A DNA stretch of 53,568 bases from Candidatus Latescibacterota bacterium (lineage in GTDB: Bacteria > Latescibacterota > UBA2968 > UBA8231): assembly GCA_022826515.1 (NCBI GenBank), contig JAJDUT010000044.1, forward strand, positions 1 through 53,568, read 5' to 3'. A model generated the notes under the pieces. The model worked only from the letters and a program-made list of their open reading frames with translations. It was not told where the DNA came from and made no database searches. The first letter of the stretch is position 1, and each line of letters begins with the position of its first letter. The position numbers and the translations under genes were made by a program. This document shows positions 8,113 through 16,914 of the stretch, in pieces.

Positions 8113-10164
8113 ATGCTGAACACCCGCAGCTTCGCGCTCACCGTTGCTATCGCGCTTCTGGCTCCGGCCACCTTAAAAGCTGAGGTTACTACTTGGCAAC
8201 TTGGCGGCAGCCAGCCTTGGGCTGGCCAAGACACGGTCAGCATTATGATTGACTTTGAGCGCGTCCCTAATGCCATTCAGCCGGTGCGCGTCGAGCCGGG
8301 CGTCAATATCATTTCCCTGCTCAGCAACTGGACGACCTTTCGCCAGCCCAAAGAATTAGGCTATATCGACGGCGAGCGCCCCCGCATCTGGAAGTGGAAC
8401 GAGGGCAACGGCGACCCGACCGAAAACGGCGTCGCACTCATAGATGCCGACAGCACCACGTACAATTCCTCCAAGGCCGAGGGCATTGACAAGCAGTTTT
8501 TCACCATCGACTTGGCCGTACCTATGCCGGCGCACACCTTCGGCTTCCACGCCCCCTCGGGCGGCTTCCGCTCCGACGGCACGCCGCTGCGCACGGATTC
8601 GACGCCGGCCTTCCAAATCTCGATCCAAGAGGAAAACAGCGAGATTTTCGCCATCAAAGGCCCGCTACCCCTCGCGAGGGTCGTGGCCGAGCCGACGCAA
8701 AATTTTGCGCCTGACGTGCTCATTGGTTTCGACCAGCAATACGTGCGCTTCTTCCGCTGGGCCCGCAAATTTTCCATCATCGACGAGACGGCCTTGAGCC
8801 GCGTTAGCGGTACGTCCGGCGGCCAAGGCAATCAAGCTCGCTCGCTCTTGGGCACCATCAGCGAGTTCGAGGTCTATGGCGAGGGCTTTCCCAAGCGGGC
8901 CACGTACCGCTCCAAAATCATCGACCTCGGGGCCGAGCAAAACTTTGGCCGGCTGTTCTTTACTGCCACGCCGATGCGCTTTGTCAATGGCGAGGCCGTT
9001 GAGGCCCCCGATGCACGGGCCTTCGCCGAGATCGAGGTTCGCACGGGCCGCGACGACGACCCAAACATCTATCACGAGTACACAGTCACCGGCAAGGAAA
9101 AGGTCGTCTCCCGCGCCCGCTATGAGAACGATCTCCGCACTGGGTTTGGCCGCACGTGTGCCTCCTGCGACTTCGTCCAGCGCAGCCCCCGTCCTGGAAT
9201 GCGAGCCGCAATTACCTACGACAGCGACAACTGGACCTTCTGGTCAACGCCCATCACTCAGTCGGGCCTGCCGCTCAATCTCGACAGCGGCTCCTTCATA
9301 CAGGTGTTCATCACGTTGCACAGCACCCGCTTTGCGGATTTTGTGCGCTTGGATTCGCTGTGGGTCGAGCGGGCACCGCTGTTGGCGGCGCGCGTCCTCG
9401 GCGAAGTGGCCCCGCTTGCCGACCCACGGCCCGTGCACGGGTTCGGCGAGGTGGCCTTGGGCGAAATGGTCGAGTTTGCGTACGACCTGTCGGCGTCCTT
9501 CTCAGGGGGGAATCAGCGCGGCTTCGACCAAGTGCGCATCCAAACGGGTGCCCAGCCTGTGTTCAAAGAGTTGCTCGTCGGCGGCCAAGCGACCGACCCG
9601 TCCGCCGTCCGCGAAGAGGACGATGGGCTGACAGTAGTTCTACCCGAGCGCGTTACCCGCGCCAACAACGCGCCATTGCGCATCGTCTTTGCCGCGGAAG
9701 TGTTTGAACTGGCCACCACATTCTTGGGCACCGTCACCGACTCAGAGGTTGAGACCCTGCCCCAACCCATTGTCTCTGGCGACGCCAGCGAATTGCTTTC
9801 CACTAATAGTCTGCGCGTCCTTAGCGTTTCGGATCAACAACCTGCCCTGGTGCAAAACTTGCGCTTTTCAACGCCTGTGTTGACGCCCAATGGCGACGGC
9901 GTTCACGACGAGCTGCGCATGGCCTATTCCCTCTATGGCCTGCCGGAAGAGGTGCCCGTCGAATTGGCGGTCTATGCGCTCGACGGACGCCGTGTGACGA
10001 CCGTGCCCCAAGGCTTGCAAACAGCCGGTCCGCAAACGGCCCGCTGGGACGGACGCGACGTAGCGGGCCGTGCCCTGCCTCCGGGCGTGTACCTAATCTC
10101 CGTGGTCCTGCAATCCGAACGCCGCGCTGCCGCCTTGCTCCGCCCCGTGGGCGTGGCGTACTGA
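8113..10164 (+). CDS. Large secreted protein with C-terminal FlgD-Ig/CHU_C-like domain
   Basis: 683 residues. The ATG at 8113 has AGGAG 7 bases upstream and gives a clean signal peptide (MLNTRSFALTVAIALLAPATL, cleavage near LKA-E). The body (about 25-585) is beta-rich and not recognised; it contains a CASC dicysteine motif near residue 354. The last 97 residues begin TPVLTPNGDGVHDEL and end PPGVYLISVVLQSERR, the layout of FlgD-Ig or gliding-motility C-terminal domains that serve as export/anchoring tails. It is followed after 13 bp by a paralogous gene with the same tail and a related region just before it. Likely a cell-surface or extracellular structural or binding protein; no enzymatic motif was found. 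Confidence 0.75.
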   Translation: MLNTRSFALTVAIALLAPATLKAEVTTWQLGGSQPWAGQDTVSIMIDFERVPNAIQPVRVEPGVNIISLLSNWTTFRQPKELGYIDGERPRIWKWNEGNGDPTENGVALIDADSTTYNSSKAEGIDKQFFTIDLAVPMPAHTFGFHAPSGGFRSDGTPLRTDSTPAFQISIQEENSEIFAIKGPLPLARVVAEPTQNFAPDVLIGFDQQYVRFFRWARKFSIIDETALSRVSGTSGGQGNQARSLLGTISEFEVYGEGFPKRATYRSKIIDLGAEQNFGRLFFTATPMRFVNGEAVEAPDARAFAEIEVRTGRDDDPNIYHEYTVTGKEKVVSRARYENDLRTGFGRTCASCDFVQRSPRPGMRAAITYDSDNWTFWSTPITQSGLPLNLDSGSFIQVFITLHSTRFADFVRLDSLWVERAPLLAARVLGEVAPLADPRPVHGFGEVALGEMVEFAYDLSASFSGGNQRGFDQVRIQTGAQPVFKELLVGGQATDPSAVREEDDGLTVVLPERVTRANNAPLRIVFAAEVFELATTFLGTVTDSEVETLPQPIVSGDASELLSTNSLRVLSVSDQQPALVQNLRFSTPVLTPNGDGVHDELRMAYSLYGLPEEVPVELAVYALDGRRVTTVPQGLQTAGPQTARWDGRDVAGRALPPGVYLISVVLQSERRAAALLRPVGVAY

Positions 10165-10177
10165 GGGAGTGGGAACG

Positions 10178-12526
10178 ATGCGATTTTTCTTACCGCTCGT
10201 CTGCGTCGCTTTTACCGCTATGGCCGCTAGCAGCGAAACCCTGACTTTCCAAGGGCAAGATGCTTGGGCGACTTGGCAGGCACCCTTCGGCCTGACCGAA
10301 GTGGGCGAGAATGGCCAGCTACAGCTCGTCAAGTTCCGCAAGGACATCAACGCAGTCGCTGATGCCCATCGCTTTTCTTATGAGAGCAAAAGCCGCGGGC
10401 GAACTACGGGCGGCATCTGGGAGGCGACCTCCAATCCCGCTGATGCAGACTACATCATCGACGGAGATCTCCAGACCTTTTGGCGTCCAGACCCGGCGGA
10501 TGCCGTTGAGGACTGGGCCATTGAAATCGACTTGGGCCGCGCCGTGCTGGCCCGGGAAATACGCCTCGTCTTTCCCGACGAGGAAGGCGCGCGTCCCTTC
10601 CGCCAGTTTACTGTGTACGGCAGCACGGGGACCCGCATCTCGGTGCAAGACGACATGGTGCTGCTGGAGCCTCTCTTCCGCACGACCCGACCCAACGCGG
10701 CCAGCGAGGTCGTCATCCCCCTCGGGTTCACTGCCCGCGACAGTGTATTTCAGCTCGACGAGGGCTTAGGTATCGACCCGGAGGCCAAGAACAACTATCG
10801 GGTGATCCAGCGCATTCGCATTGAGGCCGAAGAAGAGAAGACGCCGGGCGCGGCCTTGGCCGAGATCGAGGTTCGCGGCGTCGGCGACAACATCAGCATT
10901 GGCACCATGCAGCGGGGCCGCTTTGTCAACGGAGTCAACTCAGTCGATCCGCAAAATCTCTTCGACGCCGACATGAACACCAACAACCTAATCGGCTCTT
11001 CGTATGGCAGCCTCGGCTGGAAGGAGGGCGGGGTGTGGTTCGGAGTGGATTTGGGGGCTGTGTTCTTCGTCGATGAATTCTTTCTCTATTCCTTTAGGCC
11101 CGACGAGGGCTTGGTGGGCTTTTCGATCAGAGGCACCGGCCCGGGGCATACCGTGCTCTACTCAGACGGCACCCACAGCCTCAGTTCCAATCTGCCCGTG
11201 CCCGATGCGTTTGACTACACAGAACTCCTGACCCACATCAATCCCAATGCCGATCGCCTGCTCTACATTCGCTATATGTTCAAGCCGCGCAAGATGCGCT
11301 ACTTCTTCTGGCACGGCATCAAGGACACCGGCTGGGGCATCGTCAAATGGGCCGAGTTCATGCTCTTCTCGCCGGGCTATCCCGCCGAAGTAGTATTGCA
11401 CTCGGACTTCATCGACTTAGGACAAACCTCGGGCGACGGGCGTCCAAAAGTCATCAAAAACCTCTCTTGGGATACCGAGTTGGCCGCGGGCACCCGCCTG
11501 CAACTGCGTTCGCGCTCGGGCAACTCGCTAGAGCCGGTCTTTACGTTTTACAACAAAATCGGCGAACAGGTCACCGAGGATAAGTGGAATAGTTCGCCCA
11601 AGGTGCTGCGCGGTCCGGTCGATACGACGCTCGTGGTGGGCGAGGATTGGGGCGAATGGAGCAATGTCTATCAGTTCCCGGGCGAGGCATTTCAGTCGGA
11701 GAGCCCGCGCCGCTTCATCCTGCTGGAGATGATCCTCTCCACCGATGACCCCAGCGTAGCGCCGGTGGTCCATTCGCTCTCGGTCGAGTTTGAGGACGCG
11801 CTGTTGCAGGGTGCGGTGGGCCGCATTGAGCCGCGCCAAGCCATCCCCAACGAGGACACCCGTTTCACCTATACGCTGTGGCCGCAGATGGAGGCTGAGG
11901 ACTCGGGTTTCGACCTATTGCGCTTTACCGTGCCGGGCCGGATTGACGCCGAGGATCTCGAACTACACATCGGCTCCGCGCCGGTCGAACCTGCCCGCGT
12001 TGAGCAGCAGGGTGACTCGCTATTAGTCGCCCTGCCGCGCATTGTGACGGAGGACTCGATTCGGGTGGGTTTCACGACGCGGGTTTTGCACAATGCCACG
12101 GTTTTTCCCCTCGATCTTGGGCTGAGCGAGCGGCCCGGCCTCTGGCAGTCGGTCGAGCCAGCCGAGCGGCGCTCTCAGGTAGTAATGCTACCCGAGCTAG
12201 CCGAGCACGGCCAACTCATCGACTCACTAGAACTGGCCTCACCCGTGATCACGCCCAACGGCGACGGGGTCAACGATGTGCTCGACATGCGCTTTGTGGT
12301 CTTTAAGCTAGACGCGGCGACTCCCACGCTCGTGCTCTACGACCTAGCGGGCCGCCAAATCGCTGCGGTCGAATCCACGCCGACCGCAACGGGCCATCGC
12401 TTCACTTGGACGGGCCGCGACGAGTTGGGAGCCTTAGTTGCGCCGGGCATTTATCTCTACCACCTCGATCTGGGGGCCGAGTCGGGGCCGGGGACGCACG
12501 CGGGTTTGATCTCGGTTGTCTATTAG
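10178..12526 (+). CDS. Secreted discoidin-like protein with C-terminal FlgD-Ig/CHU_C-like domain
   Basis: 782 residues. The ATG at 10178 gives a signal peptide MRFFLPLVCVAFTAMAASSE; a GTG nine bases earlier is a poorer start. Two F5/8-type-C (discoidin)-like stretches can be seen: about 85-150 (DGDLQTFWRPD, WAIEIDLG) and about 250-330 (LFDADMNTN, GVWFGVDLGAV). These folds bind carbohydrate or lipid surfaces. The tail from about 688 (SPVITPNGDGVNDVLDM) to the end repeats the architecture of the preceding protein. The pair probably arose by duplication and domain exchange. Surface attachment or glycan binding is the best guess. Confidence 0.75.
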   Translation: MRFFLPLVCVAFTAMAASSETLTFQGQDAWATWQAPFGLTEVGENGQLQLVKFRKDINAVADAHRFSYESKSRGRTTGGIWEATSNPADADYIIDGDLQTFWRPDPADAVEDWAIEIDLGRAVLAREIRLVFPDEEGARPFRQFTVYGSTGTRISVQDDMVLLEPLFRTTRPNAASEVVIPLGFTARDSVFQLDEGLGIDPEAKNNYRVIQRIRIEAEEEKTPGAALAEIEVRGVGDNISIGTMQRGRFVNGVNSVDPQNLFDADMNTNNLIGSSYGSLGWKEGGVWFGVDLGAVFFVDEFFLYSFRPDEGLVGFSIRGTGPGHTVLYSDGTHSLSSNLPVPDAFDYTELLTHINPNADRLLYIRYMFKPRKMRYFFWHGIKDTGWGIVKWAEFMLFSPGYPAEVVLHSDFIDLGQTSGDGRPKVIKNLSWDTELAAGTRLQLRSRSGNSLEPVFTFYNKIGEQVTEDKWNSSPKVLRGPVDTTLVVGEDWGEWSNVYQFPGEAFQSESPRRFILLEMILSTDDPSVAPVVHSLSVEFEDALLQGAVGRIEPRQAIPNEDTRFTYTLWPQMEAEDSGFDLLRFTVPGRIDAEDLELHIGSAPVEPARVEQQGDSLLVALPRIVTEDSIRVGFTTRVLHNATVFPLDLGLSERPGLWQSVEPAERRSQVVMLPELAEHGQLIDSLELASPVITPNGDGVNDVLDMRFVVFKLDAATPTLVLYDLAGRQIAAVESTPTATGHRFTWTGRDELGALVAPGIYLYHLDLGAESGPGTHAGLISVVY

Positions 12527-12541
12527 GGACCAGGATTTATG

Positions 12542-12568
12542 GGATTAGTAGGATTAGTGGGATTAAGT
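12542..12568 (+). repeat. 9-bp tandem repeat, three units
   Basis: GGATTAGTA, GGATTAGTG and GGATTAAGT follow one another, starting 15 bp after the stop of the discoidin-like gene and 40 bp before the first candidate start of the lactonase gene. The unit length matches the 9-bp repeat at 43921-43952, also upstream of an exported-protein gene. Confidence 0.6.
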
Positions 12569-12607
12569 CTGTCGCTTGCGAAATTTCAACACTGTTTTGG
12601 TGAAACG

Positions 12608-13762
12608 ATGCGGTTTGTAACGAATGCCCTGTTATTTATGCTTCTCTTTCTCCCTGCCATTGCCTTCACAACCCAAAGGAGTACCACTATGAGTGACTAT
12701 CTCGTCTATATCGGCACCTATTCCAGCGGCGACGAGGACGGCATCCACGTCTATCGCCTCGACATGGCTACCGGTGCGCTCGCCTATCAAAGTAGCATTG
12801 GCGGCATAGACAATCCTTCCTTCCTCGACATCGCGCCCAATCGCCGCTTCCTCTACGCCATCGGTGAGACCAGCGCGGTCGGCGACCGGCCCGGCGGCGC
12901 GGTTGCGGCCTTTGCCATTGACCAACAGAGCGGAGCCCTCACCCACATCAACACCGAATCAACCGTTGGCCCCGGCCCCTGCCACATCAGCATCGACCGC
13001 GCTGGTAAGTACGCGCTAGCTGCCAACTACGGCGGCGGCAGCGTCGCCATCCTGCCGATTCGCGAAGATGGCTCGCTCGGCCCGGCTACGGATTTCGTCC
13101 AACACGAGGGTTCTTCGGTCAACCCAAGCCGCCAAGAGGGGCCACACGCCCACTCGATTATGGTCGCCCCCAACAACAAACACGCCTTTGCCCCAGATTT
13201 GGGTATCGACAAGGTGCTCATCTATGCGATTGATCACGCGGATGGCAAGCTGGTCGCGCAGATGCCCGCGGAAATCGCCCCCGGCAGCGGCCCTCGCCAT
13301 CTCGCCTTCCATCCCAACGGTCAGCAGGCGTACGTCATCAACGAGTTGAGCAACACCATCACGGCGTTCGACTACGACGCCGACGCTGGCACGCTCACCA
13401 CTATCCAGACCATCTCGACGCTGCCCGACGACTATACAGAAGTCAGCCACACCGCCGATATCCACGTCCACCCCAATGGCCGCTTCCTCTATGGATCCAA
13501 TCGCGGCCACGACTCCATTGCCGTCTATGCCATCGACCACGACTCCGGCCAGCTCGCACTCGTCGAGATCGTACCGACCGGCGGTGCCAACCCGCGCAAC
13601 TTCGGCCTCGACCCCACGGGCACCTACCTAATCGCCGGCAACCACAGCACCGACGACATCTTCACTTTCCGCGTCGATCCAGACACTGGCAAGCTCACTC
13701 CTACCGGCCACAAGGCCGAAGTAGTCTCGCCCGTGTGCCACAAGTTTATTCCGGTTTTTTAG
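12608..13762 (+). CDS. Lactonase-type seven-bladed beta-propeller protein (6-phosphogluconolactonase YbhE-like)
   Basis: Lactonase family (PF10282-like). DYLVYIGTYSSGDEDGIHVY opens the propeller, and blades repeat patterns such as GPCHISIDRAGKYALAANYG, GSGPRHLAFHPNGQQAYVIN and GANPRNFGLDPTGTYLIAGN. Known relatives hydrolyse 6-phosphogluconolactone or act on cyclic muconate lactones. Start choice matters. ATG 12608 (384 aa) adds a convincing signal peptide (MRFVTNALLFMLLFLPAIAF), implying export, while ATG 12689 (357 aa, MSDYLVY) has a strong AAAGGAG seven bases upstream, implying a cytoplasmic form. Both forms may be made. The preceding two genes encode exported proteins. Confidence 0.8.
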   Translation: MRFVTNALLFMLLFLPAIAFTTQRSTTMSDYLVYIGTYSSGDEDGIHVYRLDMATGALAYQSSIGGIDNPSFLDIAPNRRFLYAIGETSAVGDRPGGAVAAFAIDQQSGALTHINTESTVGPGPCHISIDRAGKYALAANYGGGSVAILPIREDGSLGPATDFVQHEGSSVNPSRQEGPHAHSIMVAPNNKHAFAPDLGIDKVLIYAIDHADGKLVAQMPAEIAPGSGPRHLAFHPNGQQAYVINELSNTITAFDYDADAGTLTTIQTISTLPDDYTEVSHTADIHVHPNGRFLYGSNRGHDSIAVYAIDHDSGQLALVEIVPTGGANPRNFGLDPTGTYLIAGNHSTDDIFTFRVDPDTGKLTPTGHKAEVVSPVCHKFIPVF

Positions 13763-13770
13763 GGATAGAA

Positions 13771-13815
13771 GGTAGGGCGTGCGACGCTATATTGGCCCGC
13801 GTTGTACGCCCTATC
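13771..13815. repeat. GTAGGG-type palindrome, copy 1 (possible terminator of the lactonase gene)
   Basis: The arms GGTAGGGCGTGCGACGC (13771-13787) and GCGTTGTACGCCCTATC (13799-13815) are complementary at all but three positions, with an 11-base loop. It starts 9 bp after the lactonase stop. Its outer GTAGGG/CCCTA(C/T) ends match the palindromes at 16046, 18110 and 25649. No T-tract follows. Confidence 0.65.
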
Positions 13816-13868
13816 GTTGGTAACAGGCGCATCGCACCATATTGGGAAAGGGATTCGCACGGCAAGCT

Positions 13869-14522
13869 ATGGCTCGGGCGATCATTTTTGACTTCGACCT
13901 TACACTAGCAGATTCAACAAAAGGCATCATTGAGTGTGTTAATTTTGCGCTGGAAAGGTTGAATTTGCCCCGAGCCGATGACGAGCGAATCAAGAGAACT
14001 ATCGGTATGTCCTTGGAGGACACCTTTCTAAGTCTGACTGGGCAAACCGACAATCAGAACGTCAGTTTGTTTATAAGCAACTTTGTCGAACGAGCCGATC
14101 AGGTTATGGTAGATTTAACGTCTATGTTTGCTAGCGTTCCCGCGACAACGGAGCGGTTGATCGAAATGGGTTTTGCATTGGGGATCGTGTCAACGAAGTT
14201 TCGTTATAGAATTGAGGAAATTCTAGCAAGAGAAGGGCTATCTGATCGTTTTGGCGTCATCATCGGCGGAGAAGATGTTGCCGAACACAAACCACATCCC
14301 GGCGGTTTGATAGCCTCTATCGCTAGAATGCAAATGGATGCCAATGACGTGCTTTACGTCGGCGACAGTACGATTGATGCGCTAACGGCCGAACGGGCCA
14401 AGGTGCCCTTTATTGCGGTACTATCAGGCGCGACGAGCAAAAGTGAATTTGACGAAGTACCCAAAGTTGCAGTTATCGACGATATTTCAGCGTTGCCTCG
14501 GCTGCTTGGTGCCTACGTCTAA
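13869..14522 (+). CDS. HAD-superfamily phosphatase (phosphoglycolate-phosphatase-like)
   Basis: 217 residues. ARAIIFDFDLTLADST gives the nucleophile D8 and acid/base D10 (DxDxT). ALGIVSTKFRYRI is motif 2 (S/T), K(P)HPG follows as motif 3, and VLYVGDSTIDALTAERA is motif 4. A small alpha-helical cap lies between motifs 1 and 2. It dephosphorylates a small sugar phosphate or related substrate; which one cannot be told. The ATG at 13869 is preferred over a TTG at 13842. The gene is noticeably AT-richer than its neighbours and, with the mini-gene that follows, may have been acquired. Confidence 0.85.
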   Translation: MARAIIFDFDLTLADSTKGIIECVNFALERLNLPRADDERIKRTIGMSLEDTFLSLTGQTDNQNVSLFISNFVERADQVMVDLTSMFASVPATTERLIEMGFALGIVSTKFRYRIEEILAREGLSDRFGVIIGGEDVAEHKPHPGGLIASIARMQMDANDVLYVGDSTIDALTAERAKVPFIAVLSGATSKSEFDEVPKVAVIDDISALPRLLGAYV

Positions 14523-14567
14523 TAGGAAGGTAGCAAAGCCCTCGACGTCTAGGTAAAGCCGCATAGG

Positions 14568-14708
14568 TTATTGTTCCCAGCTTTCCCGTTCACGGTGTAG
14601 GGCAGCATCAACCTCTTCACGAGTTGGGGGTTTATGGCCACGCGCCTGCTGTCGAGCGCGTATATTTGCCATTAGTTCCCGATAGGAACGTGAAGTAATG
14701 TGTTTCAT
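14568..14708 (-). CDS. Small antitoxin-like protein (46 aa)
   Basis: MKHITSRSYRELMANIRARQ continues into a Lys/Pro hinge (HKPPTREEVDAALHRERESW) and ends at residue 46. GAGGA precedes the ATG at 14708; a longer frame from 14756 has no clear ribosome-binding site. The REEVDAALHRERESW ending resembles the C-terminal tails of short type II antitoxins and orphan antitoxin-like proteins. No toxin-like gene is adjacent, so it would be an orphan. Assignment is tentative; it could also be a small conserved hypothetical protein. Confidence 0.45.
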   Translation of the reverse strand: MKHITSRSYRELMANIRARQQARGHKPPTREEVDAALHRERESWEQ

Positions 14709-14783
14709 ATCAGTTCCTCTGTTCAAGGGCTTTAGGTATCTAAGTGCGTTCCTCAAAAAGAATATATGCCGCTCTTCATGAGC

Positions 14784-14803
14784 AGCAACTACATTTAGTT
14801 GCT
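14784..14803 (-). terminator. Stem-loop downstream of the enolase-superfamily gene
   Basis: AGCAACTA-CATT-TAGTTGCT is a perfect 8-bp stem with a 4-base loop, 47 bp past the stop codon of the minus-strand gene at 14850. On the minus strand a T-rich stretch follows only after a further weak hairpin, so this is a possible rather than a canonical terminator. Confidence 0.35.
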
Positions 14804-14849
14804 ACATCAAATCTACAGACTATTTTGGCAGAACATTTCGCAATAGCCA

Positions 14850-16010
14850 CTACCAGTTCGTATGAGACCCATCCCGTCGGCGCAAGTGCGGCGCTTCCCA
14901 AAACTTGAATTCCTGCTCTTTGGCCAGCTCTTCGTTGAACTCCACGCCCAGCCCCGGCCCCTCGGGCACCTTCAACATCGATCCCACCAATTCGCATTGC
15001 ACTGGAAACAAATCTTCGTCCATGAATTTCCCCGCTTCTGTCGGCGTAACCCTGTGTTCAAGCCACGCAAAGTTGGGCACGGCCGCCGCCAGATGCACGG
15101 TCGCAGCGGTGCAGATCGGCCCCAGTGGGTTGTGGGGCATCAGGTCGATGTAGTGGGATTCGGCTAAGCTCGCCACTTTCATCGACTCGGTCAGCCCGCC
15201 GACATTGCACACATCGATCCGCGCAAACTGCGTAATGCCCCGTTCGAGATAGGGCAAAAACTGCCACTTGCTGGCAAATTCCTCGCCGATGGCAAAGGGC
15301 ACGTCGGTCATGGTGCGGAGCGATTCGTAGGCTTCGGGACACTCGTCGCGGATGGGTTCTTCGAGAAAATCGAGCGTCCCCGGCGGCATCTTCTGGCAGA
15401 ACGACGCGCTCTCGGCGACCGTCAGCCGATGGTGATAGTCAATGCCCAAGACCGGATCGGGACCAATTTCACGGCGCACCTCAGTCAGCCAAGCCGCGGT
15501 GATGCCGATGCTATCGCGCGGCTCGAACAGCAGTTCCTCGTCGTACTGTTTGCGCTGGGCCATGCCCGTGCGGATCACGTCCCAACCCTTGTCCAACAGC
15601 AGCTTGCAGTTTTTGACCAAGGTCTCTAGGTCCGGTGCCCCGGTCGTCGCAAAGCAGGGCACCCACTCGCGCTGCTTGCCGCCCAAAAGCTGATAGACCG
15701 GCACGCCGAGGGCCTTGCCCACCACGTCGTGCAAAGCGATGTCGATGGCCGAAATCGCCGCGGTCAACACCCGTCCGCCTTCAAAGTATTGGCCGCGGTA
15801 CATCTCCTGCCAGAGCCGCCCGATTTCGCGCGGGTCGCGGCCGAGCAAAAACTCCCGGTAGTGCCGCACCGCGCCCACTACGGCCAGTTCGCGCCCCGAT
15901 AGCCCCGACTCGCCCCAGCCGTAGATGCCTTCGTCGGTCTCGACCTTGACGATGAGCTGATTGCGGTGGCCGACCCAAGTTGGATAGGCTTTGATGTCGC
16001 TGATTTTCAT
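14850..16010 (-). CDS. Mandelate racemase / muconate lactonizing enzyme family protein (sugar-acid dehydratase-like)
   Basis: 386 residues, enolase superfamily. The N-terminal capping domain (YGWGESGLSGRE, about 30-41) precedes a beta-barrel with Mg ligands D191 (GIDYHHR), E217 (FLEEP) and E243 (IGEE), and H293 in LMPHNPLGPIC as general acid. These features best match D-galactonate-dehydratase-type members. It would dehydrate an aldonic or uronic acid to a 2-keto-3-deoxy acid. AAGGAG sits 7 bases upstream of the ATG. The IMPase-like and M24 peptidase genes lie upstream on the same strand, separated by the palindromic element at 16046-16120. Substrate unknown. Confidence 0.87.
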   Translation of the reverse strand: MKISDIKAYPTWVGHRNQLIVKVETDEGIYGWGESGLSGRELAVVGAVRHYREFLLGRDPREIGRLWQEMYRGQYFEGGRVLTAAISAIDIALHDVVGKALGVPVYQLLGGKQREWVPCFATTGAPDLETLVKNCKLLLDKGWDVIRTGMAQRKQYDEELLFEPRDSIGITAAWLTEVRREIGPDPVLGIDYHHRLTVAESASFCQKMPPGTLDFLEEPIRDECPEAYESLRTMTDVPFAIGEEFASKWQFLPYLERGITQFARIDVCNVGGLTESMKVASLAESHYIDLMPHNPLGPICTAATVHLAAAVPNFAWLEHRVTPTEAGKFMDEDLFPVQCELVGSMLKVPEGPGLGVEFNEELAKEQEFKFWEAPHLRRRDGSHTNW

Positions 16011-16045
16011 GGGATCTCCTTGTTATTTTACTGCCGTTACGCCTT

Positions 16046-16120
16046 GTAGGGGCAACCCTCGTGGTTGCCCTTTTAGGATTCCGCTGGCTACGCTTGGGCG
16101 CCCACAAGGGACGCCCCTAC
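16046..16120. repeat. GTAGGGG-type compound palindrome, copy 2
   Basis: A 75-bp element with outer ends GTAGGGGC (16046-16053) and GCCCCTAC (16113-16120). Each half is itself a small hairpin: GGGCAACC-CTCGT-GGTTGCCC on the left and a GGGCGCCC...GGGACGCCC stem on the right, with about 25 bases between. It overlaps the stop codon of the IMPase-like gene. Similar GTAGGGGC-ended hairpins are widespread intergenic repeats in diverse bacteria. Here it separates two same-strand genes. Confidence 0.7.
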
Positions 16121-16914
16121 GACGGGGTCCCGCGCAACAGTGCGACCAATTGTTCGTAGATTCCCGGCGTGGCTGCGACCAAGTCACGGCCGTCCAATTC
16201 TTCCGGCAGTTCGCCCGCCACGGGCTGTAAGTGACCGACGCGAGCGCCCGCCTCCCGCGCAATCAGGGCCGCGGCCGCCAAGTCCCAGGGCTTGAGCGAC
16301 TCGTAAAAGCCGTCGAGTCGCCCCATCGCCACCCAGCATAGATCGATTGCTGCCGAGCCAACGCGGCGGATGTCGCATTGGCCGAGCACGCGGCGCAAGC
16401 GATCCACTAGCGCCACTCTGCCCTCGGCAGCGTAGGGGAAGCCTGTGCCAATCAGGGCGCGGGATAGCTCGCTGCATTCGCTGGTTCGGATGGCGCGGCC
16501 GTTGAGATAGGCACCTGCTCCGCGCCGGGCGGTAAAGCTCTCTTCTAAAAACGGGCAGTGCACCACGCCGACCTGCACTTGGCCGCCTTCGGCAAAGGCG
16601 ATGGACACGGCTACTTGCTGCTGGTTATAGGCGTAGTTGACGGTGCCGTCAATCGGGTCGATGACCCACAAGGGGCCGCGCAGTTGCGCCGGGTCTGTAA
16701 GGTGGGGCGAGGACTCTTCGGAGAGGATGCAGTGATCGGGGAAGGTCTGTTCGATCTCGCCGCGAATGAGTTGGTCGGACTGCAAATCGGCCGACGTCAA
16801 CAGCTCTATACCTTCCTTGTAGCTCAGATCCAATGCCCGGTCCGCCCGCGCTTGGGCGATTAGCACACCAGCGCGCCGGGCGAGGTCTTCGGCAAATTCA
16901 AACACCTCGCTCAA
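16117..16914 (-). CDS. Inositol monophosphatase family protein
   Basis: 265 residues of the Li-sensitive, Mg-dependent phosphatase family (IMPase/FBPase/CysQ). Metal and phosphate motifs are LSEES (E66/E67), WVIDPIDGTVNY (D86, D89, G90, T91) and KPWDLAAAALIAREAGA near 225. Length is normal. Possible substrates are inositol 1-phosphate, 3'-phosphoadenosine 5'-phosphate and sugar phosphates. An Ino1-type inositol-3-phosphate synthase is encoded at 35081-36394, so inositol 1-phosphate is an attractive substrate, but that gene is far away. The start overlaps the upstream M24 peptidase stop by 4 bp. Confidence 0.87.
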   Translation of the reverse strand: MSEVFEFAEDLARRAGVLIAQARADRALDLSYKEGIELLTSADLQSDQLIRGEIEQTFPDHCILSEESSPHLTDPAQLRGPLWVIDPIDGTVNYAYNQQQVAVSIAFAEGGQVQVGVVHCPFLEESFTARRGAGAYLNGRAIRTSECSELSRALIGTGFPYAAEGRVALVDRLRRVLGQCDIRRVGSAAIDLCWVAMGRLDGFYESLKPWDLAAAALIAREAGARVGHLQPVAGELPEELDGRDLVAATPGIYEQLVALLRGTPS

